Shown: piece after piece, positions 23,301 through 34,099 of the stretch | How the letters are laid out: each line of letters opens with the position of its first letter | How positions within the stretch are numbered: the stretch's first letter is position 1 | NCBI RefSeq assembly: GCF_008831285.2 | Contig: NC_045145.1 | Coordinates: 9,052,802-9,116,801, forward strand | From: Nymphaea colorata | Lineage: Eukaryota; Streptophyta; Magnoliopsida; Nymphaeales; Nymphaeaceae | Reading direction: 5' to 3' | Length of the DNA: 64,000 nt | The notes under the pieces: generated by a model | Databases searched by the model: none | Seen by the model: only the letters and a program-made list of their open reading frames with translations | What the model was told of the DNA's origin: nothing | Position numbers and translations under genes: made by a program

Positions 23301-23860
23301 TAGGTTAGATCCACATTTGCATGAACCTATGATGTACAAAGGGTGCAAACAACCATTCTTTCTGAGCTCTCCTATTTGCAAAACCTAACTTTCTGAGATC
23401 GGTATAGATTCTGAAATGAATCTTTTCCAAATTTAGGGCATGTTTGCTTTGCTACATTTAGGATCTAGTTGGCATCCAATCACTTAGGACGATTTAGAGT
23501 CTCAGTTTAAATCTTAATCTAATTACCCATGGTAAAGCTACCAAGAATAGTCTGAGCTCGTATCAATAGTGAGAAGGAAAAGAACCCAAAAGCCTTTTTT
23601 AAATCATTAAAAGCACTTAAAGGTTTATGTCCAGACAAAAAAGAATGGGAAGCCATGTAGTAGTTATACTCCAAACTCATATACATATAATTCTCCTATT
23701 TCATCCCCAAAGAACGAGTAATCCCCAAATAAAAGCAAAAGAAAACAAACTAGGGCATGACAAAACGGTTCCCACAGATCACCCCGCACCGGGTATCTAC
23801 TTCCTTCAACAACAGCCACCATCCACCTGAGGTGAACCTGAAATCAAAACATGTAGGAGC
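20340..23860. other. intergenic, with a 'ttggatct'-rich tract at 22.4-23.4 kb
   Basis: No genes were recognised. From about 22,380 to 23,400 the words ttggatct/gatcttgg recur many times. Similar wording appears near the outer ends of both solo LTRs (33,300-33,560 and 40,270-40,460), so this may be another worn copy or fragment of that LTR family; no boundaries were found. A string ggttcaagcctcg at 21,777-21,789 followed by CT-rich sequence could be a SINE B box, but no A box was seen. Confidence 0.3.
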
Positions 23861-23942
23861 GTCAGAGATGGAAATCTAAGTGTAAGCTGCTCAACAAAAT
23901 CCATAAGGCACACTAGTCAAAGAAGTAGTACAACATGTTTAA

Positions 23943-24250
23943 CTAAATGCATTCAACAACTCTGACACCAGGCACTAGGACGTAATAAGGCAGTGGCAGC
24001 GGCACTACGGAGGCCAATCTGTACTGGATCCACAACTTCAGTGGCCAACCGGCAGGGATCGGCTCCTCTAGAACCTGGATGTAGAACCTTGAGATCTGTG
24101 TCCTCGCAATCATGGTATATGGAATGCCCCACACCCCTGCACCACCCACTTTTCCCTGTTTTACAGTGGGCTCACGAGTGTGATGCACAGCCCTTGACCT
24201 TCAATCATTGCAACCTAATCCCAGATAGCATTAATGGAAAAGGCTTATAG
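23943..24250 (-). other. unrecognised GC-richer block with open minus-strand frames
   Basis: This 300-base block is less AT-rich than its surroundings and is open on the minus strand in more than one frame. One frame gives ...HDCEDTDLKVLHPGSRGADP... and another EEPIPAGWPLKLW. Both look more protein-like than typical shadows, but I recognise no family. It could be a captured exon, a pseudogene piece, or part of an LTR. There is no good splice partner nearby. Confidence 0.2.
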
Positions 24251-25141
24251 AAGATGCAACAAAATATCGTTTCAGATCTTAACGAACACAGCACTAAAGC
24301 AGCACATTCTTACACAGAAAAGAGTAAGACATATACATTCTGTTTTGGGGATAACATGTTAATACAACAACACCAAAATATCAACTTGCAGGTCATAGTT
24401 AACATATGTAACAGTTAGAAATAGAGAGAACATGCAACGTTTAAAGGCCAGCTCAACATATATGCGTGTATTTTTCTTAAACAGTTAAGCAACGGGGCTC
24501 TAGTGGACAATTTCACTCATGAATTTAGGCTGCAGCAATATGAGAAATCACCACATACAGCATGCCACTGATGTCTAGTTAGGCTCTCTAGTCATGAATT
24601 TCAAGGGCGCCCACTTGCCACTTGGCACATATATAAACAAGCCCCTCACCAACGCCAGTGTCTGCGCACACCAGCCCTCATATTTTACTTTATTTACATA
24701 TAGAAACATCATTGAAGTTTAGTTTTTTTACATATGGGTGTCCCTTCGAGTTTGAAATCTAAACTTAGAGTGAACTTCAGCCAGAAATTTCTGGCTCCGC
24801 CACTCTGACCAACGCCTAGCTTCTGCAAAGGTTTTGGTTGTGATTGCTGCCGACTTAGCTTTAACGGTTCCTGCCAATGCGCGGTTTTTTTTTTTTTCTG
24901 CAGCAAGCCAAAAGAATCGGTGGTATTGCACGATCAGAAACTGGACTCCATTGTTAATAACTAAATCCACCACAATTCTTTCCCACTTCAGCTACATAGT
25001 TAGGTCGTCCTTCACCTGGACTCCCAACATGATAAAATTGCAGCGTGAGTCCTACCCAAAAACAGGTTGTCCTGAACCCGTAGACAACCTGACCCATCTA
25101 TTCTTGAGGTAGCTAGCTTCACTGCACCTCGGATTTTAAAC

Positions 25142-25144
<3 letters not shown>

Positions 25145-25195
<51 letters not shown>
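25145..25195. repeat. (GA)n microsatellite
   Basis: GA run of about 51 bases without interruption. Confidence 0.95.
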
Positions 25196-25197
<2 letters not shown>

Positions 25198-25606
25198 AAT
25201 GGATGAACCATCCGACTATTAGCTGCGAGTATATTTTATTATGGTTGTGCTAAGGCCAAAATGCCTTTGCCTGATCAAGAGCTGTTACATTAGATGGATA
25301 TACATTATTATAAATTCCATAAAGTGACATGCAGATTGAGTAAAGATAGTGCCATATTCAATTTGTTAGTGTAGTTTGAACATTTTCAGTTCATACAGCG
25401 ATATAATCGTTGAAAACAATTTTACATAATCAAGAGATTATGACCACCCAATCTACCACCCAATCTAAAGGTTCAAAATTTCCTCTTCTTCTGACAAAGT
25501 GATAAAAAAGGATGGGTGGTTACGGTGTATGGAAACCATGTTAGTTTGCTTAATTTATGAACTTATAAATGCTAAAGCCATCTAAAGTTCTCTGCCTGTG
25601 TGTGTC

Positions 25607-25645
25607 GCTCTCTCTCTTTTTCTCTCTCTCTCTCTATATATATAT
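25607..25645. repeat. (CT)n(AT)n compound microsatellite
   Basis: A CT run with a short T interruption passes into an AT run. Open frames rich in Ser-Leu here are by-products. Confidence 0.85.
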
Positions 25646-25994
25646 CCGAATGGTTTTTCTTTTTTATTTTGCGGTTCCAAAAACTGTTACAAATGGCACA
25701 TTCCTTTACTAAAACACTGTGGTCAATCAACTGCTGCCGCAAAAGTACACCATTTACTATGGTTTTTACCATCACAAATAAATAAAAAAATATCATCTGG
25801 CCGTAGTGGTCGGATAACTGATTTGAATATATATATATATATATATTATTTATATACTGAAATTAGTGAGTTACCTTTGTGGCCGGATGGTTATATATAC
25901 TGAACATTGTAAATGCATCTTTTGCGACAATTTTTAACGACACCAAATAAAAGACTAACCATTTCGCCATAGAAGTAGCAAGCGGATTTCAATT

Positions 25995-26021
25995 TCTCTC
26001 TCTCACTCTCTCTCTCTCGAT

Positions 26022-26107
<86 letters not shown>
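25995..26107. repeat. (CT)n(TA)n compound microsatellite, about 110 bases
   Basis: A CT run (25,995-26,018) is followed by gatag and then an uninterrupted TA run to about 26,107, the longest simple repeat in the window. Confidence 0.95.
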
Positions 26108-26109
<2 letters not shown>

Positions 26110-28910
26110 TGACCAGTTTAAATTTTGTTGTTAAAAGACATTCATTACGTTGGCATTAGCGATGATCTATAGATGGACTACCAACTATTTATGGTGGGTT
26201 TAGTGATGTTATTGTTCTTTTAGCTATAAATTTTTATATTTTAGTTATTTGGCAACTATGTGACACCCAACAGCTAGTACTAACATAAATCATTGTTAAG
26301 AGCACACGAACCTTTGTTGCATAATAAACCATCTATCATTATTTCTTCCATGATGACTATCTTTTCGGAACATACATTAAATTTACCCATTTAACATATA
26401 AATCCATATATTATTTATGCAACTTGGTAAATACCATACCACTTGGGTAAGGGATGAAAACCAGACCCATTAAAATTAGTTACTAAAGTATTTTTCTGGC
26501 AATCGAATCTTATAGATGCGATGTTAGGAGTGGTTTGGTGACAATTATATTTTAAGTTATTCATTTTTTTACTTCAATAATATTTTTAACAATAAAAAAC
26601 GAACGGTTTTATAACATCAAAATTTTGATATTATAAAGTTCAATTTTTTGACAAATATAACTTAAACTTTTTATATTATTTACTGTTTGTAAATACATTA
26701 GGCGGCTCTTAATTAAAAGGCTTTTTAACACAGATTTAAGAAGTACTATTTTTATCCCTTATTCAAGTGGTTGGTTTTTACCATCACTCATACATATATA
26801 TGCATGTAGTGGCCGTGTTAGGCCTCGTCATAATCACCAGCAGTAGTTATGATTCAGAACCAGTGGTGCAGCCGATGTCTTCGGCTCGAAACCCTTCTCA
26901 TATTTCTCTCGTGACAAGCTTATTACAAAAAGACAAAAGAATGGTTAAATATCTTTTGCCTCCCTTTTTTCACATCTGCATTTATATGTCCCAGTAAAAC
27001 ATGCGCACGACTTTTTTCTTTTTTTATCATCGGATGTTCGTGTGCAGTGCTAGAAAATGTAAAAAAAAAAAAATCAAAATCCTGTCCGTAAGTTTACAGA
27101 CGAAACAAAATTCTAAGACCATTAAGCATTAGACACTGATAAAATGTTGATCTCCATATCTGACTTATATAATTTTTATTAAATATATAGATTTGGATAT
27201 TATTCATAGCTAATTTTATGGCAGAGCTTCACCAAGCGTATCGGCATAAGAGAGAAAACAACCGTTGAAGTTCAAAGGGCTTTCATCACCTCAAATATTT
27301 TAGTTCCACTGCCAAAGAGCAGTTAAAACGCAGGCCAAACAAGTGCGACCAGGTCTGCCACCCTCAAAGTGACTTTTCATCCATCAGGAAATAAAATCAT
27401 GTCTTTTGTTGGAGGTATTAAGTGCATCTGTCTCTCTTCCTTTCCGTGTGTGCGTCTGCAAATCACTCGAGCCTTCTTTTGAGTGGTCCAAATTAAGGAC
27501 AGAGCGGAGAACCAAGTCCATCATACTGAACCAGTTTGATCTTATGTTGGTGTCGTATCTACTGAGTGTGCAGCAGCGCCGTGAACCCAACTGACACTCA
27601 TTAAATATTTAGGCCTCCATCCCATCTCATTAGATACCACAGAGGACGAAGATACCCCACTTTCACCAGTGCCAGTTCTGACTGACTGCTACGCACAAAT
27701 ATTTACGCACGCAGGATGTCAAATGGTAAATGATTGCTCATGACAGCTTCTTCATATTCACGGCCCCCACCTTCACAAATTCTGCAGCCCCTGCAGATGT
27801 TGAAAAGTAATGTGTATTTTGCATAAATATCATAAAAACAGAAGGCTTCCATCGAGTCATAAATGTTTGTCGACATCTTGGAAAGGCTTATTTCGAAAAT
27901 ATTTATTAGATGTTGTCTGCTTCTTGGGGAAACCTTATGTCGAAGCTATTTACAAGGAGCCATCATCTTGAAGGTATCCCCACATTGTCCAGGCTGTATG
28001 TACCTGCTCTGAGAAATCGCAGCACGTTTTGCAGCAAGTACTTTTTAATGCTTTGAAGATGTTTTAGTTTTTTGTTAGAAGTTGTCTTTTATTTCCAGTA
28101 TCTTCGTGTGTTTGGAGCCATTATCCCACATTGTTCGCATAAAAGTTTGCCCATATATTTTTGAAGAACAATGATAGTACGTGGAGGAGTTTTAGAGAGA
28201 GAACGGTTTGGTGGTTGGCGTGCAGTAAAAAACTAAACGTGCAAAAAAAACATTCTAAGATGTTAGCAATGACCATAAAGAGGTCAACTACAGAACTCAA
28301 CGGTTTGATTTCCCTTCCGTACGTGGTGTATGCATATAAACATTGGTTCAAAAGGAAACTGTATCATGACACACATTAGAAAGTTGCGTAAATCTAGATC
28401 CAATGAAACACGGATTTGAATATGTATTGTGTCAACCATTTTAAGACAAGTAAAACTCCATCGCATGCACGGTCAAGGTTGAAAGAGCAGGGAGGTAGTG
28501 GATGTTGGCTTCATGCCTAACCACTCTAAATCTACATTTCGCTCTTTCAGCACTAAATTTAACATGGTATATCTGAAAGCTTGTAGACAGTACAATAGAG
28601 AAAGAAAAAACCGAGCATGCATCTCTGTGGTTCAGCTAAACTCATCCTACATCCATGAGAGGGAGATTATTACTCTTTCATTAATTCATGACGTGAAACA
28701 CAGGGCAATTCTTGATACATAAGGCAACATTGCAAAAGTTCCACGAGTCACAATAGTAAAAATAAAGATGGGAAGTGCTGCAACCTACCAAAGATCTGTT
28801 GCCAATTACCAAACTTGAATAATCTCCTTTAAAAAAACTCCGGCATTAACACTCCGCTTCAAGTGGGGTTGTATATTGAAACAACCCCACTTGCATTACA
28901 AAAAAGGAAG

Positions 28911-29285
28911 CTTTACCGATGGGAAAAAAACATTAGTATAGAGTAAAAAGCTGCTAGTATAAGTATCACTGACAAATGTTGCGATCCATGAGTATAAAGA
29001 CTATCACTAAATCTTTTACTGACGGAAAACTCCTACATCTGAATAAAGGGAACTACAACGACAGGAAGGTGCTAAGAGTAAAATATGAGATTTTTACTGA
29101 TGGCTTCGTCATGCCGTCAGTAACTTCAAGATATTTACCGATGGAGAATACCCATCATTGTAGTTCCCTTTCTAATGGTGTCGGCTTTATCCGTCAATAA
29201 ACTGTGCCCTTTTACTGAGCTCAGTGTACGGTCAGTACTTCTATTTTTACTGACGGTTTGATACAGTCAATAAAATGATGTAATT
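28911..29285 (-). repeat. subterminal repeats of CACTA element A (3' end)
   Basis: Repeated tttactgacgg/ccgtcagtaa-type words in both orientations (for example about 29,016, 29,095, 29,113, 29,135, 29,210, 29,248). In En/Spm elements such subterminal motifs are bound by TNPA. The same words occur at the 3' end of element B (58.62-58.95 kb). Confidence 0.7.
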
Positions 29286-29619
29286 TTTTTTAATATTCCA
29301 ATAATAGGAATAAAATTCAACCCCTATATAAACATAATAAACAAAAAACATATTTGATGTCTTCATTTAAACTGAAATAGAACAAACTATGTTTTTGATC
29401 ATTTTAGCCCATTTTTTTTATTAAGATGGTACTTGTACATGACATTGAATACATAAAACAAGTTCAATATTTTAGCCTTGGACTTAGGTTGATACACAAC
29501 AATGAAGGAAGTTAGGAGGTGTTAACAAATTTGCATAAATAAAAGTAAAATATGTTATAAGAAAAGGATGAGACAGTTAAGCGTATAATACGTTTTCAAA
29601 CATAACAATATGTTATATA

Positions 29620-30440
29620 AGAACTGAAGCCAAGATTTGATCTATATCTTTGATCACGTCCACTTTTGCAAATTTGGCCTATAGCTCAGGTACCCTAGCA
29701 CATGCTGCCTCAAGCTGAGGTCCTATACCACGTGTTTGTTTGAACTCATCATATCTTGTGCATTTCTCCTCAAACAGTAGTAGCTTTCCTTGTAAAGTAT
29801 TAACTTATTCTTTTAATGTTGCATTTTGTACTTCCAGTTGACCCTTACTTCTGCTTTCACTAGAAAACTGCGAAGTTCTTACACCTAGTATTCCCATTAT
29901 ACGTATCCCACCATGACTATATTCTAACATCAATTGGGAGAGCACATCACTGCTACTAGGTGAATTAGATGCTCATTCTGACTTTAGTGGTGCATGGTTT
30001 TTAGTATTTTTTCCATTAACTTCCTATAAATCATTACAACATATAGGCTCTTATGTTGACTTTGAATAAAATTTGTAGTTAAAATTAAATTCTACTGAAT
30101 TATCACTGAATTCATACCTTTTGTTTGTCTTCATCAAAATGCTTCATTTCCAATTGATCGTATGGAATCTCGTACTTGACAGCTTGAGCTTTATGAGCTT
30201 CAAAAGTTTGAAATCGTGGTGTACTTGACAAGTTGAGCTTTGTGTATCTATGGTGTGTTGGTATTTTAGATGTGTATGGTTTTGAGAATTTTTTTCATAC
30301 CTCCATGATCTAAAGAAACGTGCATACTCTTGTAGTGCCCACTTCTGTACGGCCAGCATAAGCTTCTTAGGAACTTCAAATTTCTCTTATTTTGAACACA
30401 TAGAATAAGGTATGACTGTGAAAAAATAGCATGTAATATT
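29620..30440 (-). pseudogene. TNPA-like second protein of CACTA element A (plant En/Spm-associated, Transposase_24-like)
   Basis: The N-terminal part, VQKWALQEYARFFRSWRYE (about 30,300-30,350), matches the 'K-W-A-L-x-E-Y-A-R-x-F-R-S-W-R-Y' block of plant CACTA-associated proteins. Element B has the near-identical KWALHEYAHLFRSWRYE. Further along, about 29,950-29,660, a segment starting SSSDVLSQLM and continuing into a likely coiled coil (QLEVQNATLKE, LQGKLLLFEEKC) matches B's SSSDVLSPVM...QIEALKEQVSILQ. Stops and frame breaks are present. Such proteins are thought to bind the subterminal repeats during excision. Confidence 0.7.
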
Positions 30441-31493
30441 CAATCTTTAAATTTAAAAGAACAAAGGCAATAGTAATAACGTGCACATTTTTCCAAAAGT
30501 CTACTTTAAATGAATTGGGCAATTCTGATCATTTGTGAAAAATCAATAGTGTGCATTTTAGGTCTCGTGCCAGTGTTTCAATATATTTTGTCAAAAATTG
30601 TGGTTATCCATTGTTCGCATCTCCAAAAATATTTGGGTTTGTGGAGTGCTCCAGAAAATTGAGATTTAATATTTTGAAATGAGAAAGAGATAGACTCACC
30701 CATCGGTACAAGGACTGACCGCTCCCGACGCTGTTACCAGGGGTAACAAATCCAAAAGCTCTGTTTGCTCTTGATGCATTTTGTTTTGGCTTAAATATCA
30801 TTTTCCTTCCAAATGTGTAGTGTTTGAGAAAATATTAAAGATTTGATGTTTTAAAATTTTGAGAAAGTTTTGAAGAATCCTTTGAAAGTGTAAAACATTT
30901 TGATTTGAGAAATTTTGAATTGAGAAATCCTTACAAATATCATTTGGAAAACTTTGGAGATCACTTTTTGAAGTCACTTTAAAGTTTTCTTAAGACTTTA
31001 ACTAGGTTTGAGATTTTGCTGTAATTTGGTTACCACTTAGTTAGAGCTTCATCTCATCTTGGTTAAATTCTTTTAGAGATGTGCTTGTGATCATTCGTAA
31101 TGTTAAGTGCAAGTGAATGCATGAATGCATTGATCCTATATGATTATAAGGAAATCATTCACTCTTACCATGACATTCATCAAAAGCATTTCTATCATTA
31201 CATACACCTACGTTTCTCATATTTATTTATAAGGTTAACATAAATATTGTTATGAAAAGAGAAAAATTTTTAAAAATAGAATTGGGTTGTTAGACCATCA
31301 AACATGATTCCAATATTGGGTCATTACTTGACTTTTGGTCTTGATAAAATCGGCAAATGAAAAGGTCTTGGAGAAAAATATTCAAAAGAATGAAAAAAAG
31401 GAAAGACTTGAATATAAAAAAAATATGGAGAAAGAGAGAGAGAAGGAGATTTTCAAAATTACAAAATAAAGGATTTTAAAAAAGAGAACTACG

Positions 31494-31495
<2 letters not shown>

Positions 31496-31535
<40 letters not shown>
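31496..31535. repeat. (AT)n microsatellite inside the solo LTR
   Basis: AT run of 40 bases; it has grown within the 30,612-33,641 LTR. Confidence 0.95.
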
Positions 31536-31539
<4 letters not shown>

Positions 31540-33039
31540 GCTTGTGAAAAGGAGGTTTAAATCAAATAAAGAGGGAGAAGAAGATTTTAGAAAGACAGAG
31601 TGAGAAAGAGAGATTTTAAAATAGAATACACATATATATATCCATATATACATATATAAGAGTTTGTAAAACATATTTTAAATCATGAAGAGAAAAGGAA
31701 AAAAAAAAATAATCATGTGCATGTACGTATATATGTCTTCATGAGAATTGAAATCAAGAAATAACTTGTAAATATCTGACTTCGATTTTTATGTAGGCTA
31801 GAGAGGAAAGTAGACTCATGCAAAAGCATAGGTTAAGTCTCCAAGACCTCATTAGGGGGTTCTTGCTTTCGAAAATCTTTTGAAAAATATGATTCTAAAT
31901 ATTTTTGTATGTGAGCATAAAAACCATGATTATTACAAGAAAATCGATTTCTCCTACCATTGGGTATGAAAAAAATTCAAACATACATGGAATGGAGAGC
32001 AACATGATAACTGGGGTTCTTAATCAGGTGATTAAGAAATAAACTAAGTGTAAGAATGACATAAATATGCACTTTAACATGTAAAAATTCGTAAAGGACT
32101 TTCCTATGTTAGACAAGTCTCAAGATCAAACATCAACAAAAGAATGAAGAAATATCTCAACCTAAACACTCATTCTTTGCTCATTAATCAAGAAAATTAG
32201 TATATCACGCATGAACATCATCTCAAGCATATAACAAACGTATTTTTAGAAATAAATGAAGAAATTAAATTCATTTCACCTTGCTCATACTCCCGGTGCA
32301 TTCAAGAGTAGCTCTTGACTTCGGAGAGGAAATCCTTAGAGCTTTCTTGCATGGTCATGGGGAGGTGGCAAGGGAAAATGAAAATAAAATGAATGACTAC
32401 ATACCTCGAATATAGATGATATTAGAAATGAGCCTCCTTCTTTGAATGATCCGAGGATCGCCTCGGATGAAGCTCAAAAATGATAAAAATATCCCTCCAA
32501 GAGGTTTCCTCGTGCTCCCTTGAAGAGTTTGAATTTGGAGAAGCTTGCTTCCAAGTTTGGAGAAATGGAAGAAGAGAAGAAGAGAGAAATGAAGAGAAAA
32601 AGCTAAAGAAAAACTCTAAAACTTCAAGTGAGAAAGCACTAAAATTTCCCCAAGGGTTAGCTCATGCCCAAGAGGAGGGATTGTGGGGGTATTTGTAGGG
32701 AGTTTTGGAGCCAAAATTCAAAATTCGATTTTTTTGTATTTAACAATATTTTCATGTGAATTCTAAGCATTTTTGAATAATTTTTATTTTTTTAAAAAAA
32801 TAAGTTTTGACTGAGTGGGATTGGCCATTAGCCCTGCCAATACCCCTTTGGGTGTTGGCAGGGATAATGCCCACCCAGCAGAGCCAAAACTGCCACCAAT
32901 GGGCGGTTTTGACAAAAAATGGGGCCTACGCAGCAAGCCTCGGCTTAGGCACTATTGCGTGCTAGGCACAAGTAGTGCGTTGCACGCTACTGCGCACATA
33001 GGCGATCGCGCGCGACATGCTAGTGAATAATTTTTTTTA

Positions 33040-33080
33040 AATAACAAAATAAAATAAAATAAAATGAATAAATAAATAAA
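33040..33080. repeat. (AAAAT)n/(AAAT)n microsatellite
   Basis: Short run of aaaat units passing into aaat/aaata units, inside the solo LTR. Confidence 0.8.
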
Positions 33081-34099
33081 GTTGTTTGTATAAGAAGCAT
33101 AAAACAATTTTTTTAATTTAAAATGTGTAAAAAAATGGTTTTTGTTACAAATGGGTGGCCAACTCCAGTTTGAGTGAGTTCGGGCTCGTTTTAAATCTGG
33201 ATTGGTTGCCGACGCATTCTAGTGAGTGATTTAAGCTCAAAATCATATTTTTGGCATGAGAACGAGACATGAAACAAATAAGAAGGTCCGTGCATGCGCG
33301 CGCAGCGCTCATAGCATCAAATTTTGTTGTTTTGATCTTAGTTTTGGATTTTAAGTTTCAAATGCTTGATTTGGATCTAGACTTTGGTTTTGGATCTAAT
33401 CTGGATCCGAGAGTTGGATTTTGGATTTGAGTCTCGCGTCTAAAGTTGAGTTTTGAATTTGAATTTTGTGTTCGGGTTTAGACAAGGGTTTAGAGATTTA
33501 TTTTGAGTGGGATAGATGCAAATTTATTTTGGGTCTAGGATTGGGGTTAGGAAATAAAATTTAAATTCAAATAACTGAAAATTTCGTTTAGGTAAAAATA
33601 AAATATCATCTTTTTTTTTGAATAATTTTGGGGTGATAACATTTATCAATTGACTATCTGTGTATGTTCACACATATATTATGTTTTTGCATATGTCTCA
33701 GGTTTGCAGTGGTAAGAGCTCCCATCAATCCTTAGGTGTTTCTTGGTAGAGGTACTTCAAACATGTGAATATATGTTCATACAAGTCAATGAATATATGT
33801 ATGAATTAGATTAGTGAATGTAAACATCAGTGATTGAAAGTATGAACTATTGACGAACAATGTTACATGAATAAGCTTCATGTCACCACATGTCATCTTC
33901 TATGCTCTCATATATTGATGGTATATACTGTCATTGGGAAGTCATCTAATAAAAGAATATATTGTCACATAATAGTAAATGTAGAAGAGTTGTGGATATG
34001 GTGGCATGTTATAACAATGCAAAAAATGGCATCATTTACCAATGTAAATTGACATAAAGTATATAACTAACATAAAAAAGATATCTATCATGTCAATGC

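Larger units (their letters stand above)
24260..28890. other. intergenic, microsatellite-rich, no gene recognised
   Basis: Apart from the small repeat end at about 24,690-24,810 (ctggctccgccac, related to the 9,267 family) and the microsatellites listed separately, I see nothing assignable. Frames of 60-100 codons occur on both strands without motifs. Confidence 0.4.
30612..33641 (-). mobile_element. solo LTR (Ty3/gypsy, probably Tekay/Del-like), 3.0 kb, inserted in CACTA element A
   Basis: On the minus strand it starts tgttatcaccccaaaatt (33,641) and ends gagatgcgaaca (30,612). A solo LTR of the same family in the other orientation lies at 40,164-44,492. Shared landmarks are the tgtta-caccyca start, the 'ttggatc'-rich tract just inside, a promoter-like segment (near 32.7 kb) followed by a purine-rich leader, and a 'ttacccctg...ggga...gtaycga-ggg' block near the end (30.70-30.77 kb). 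Element B shows the unbroken sequence at this point. Flanking 5-mers are tccat and tttat on the plus strand, differing by two C-to-T changes. No internal retroelement domain is present, as expected for a solo LTR. The superfamily call is inferred from the termini. Confidence 0.65.
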
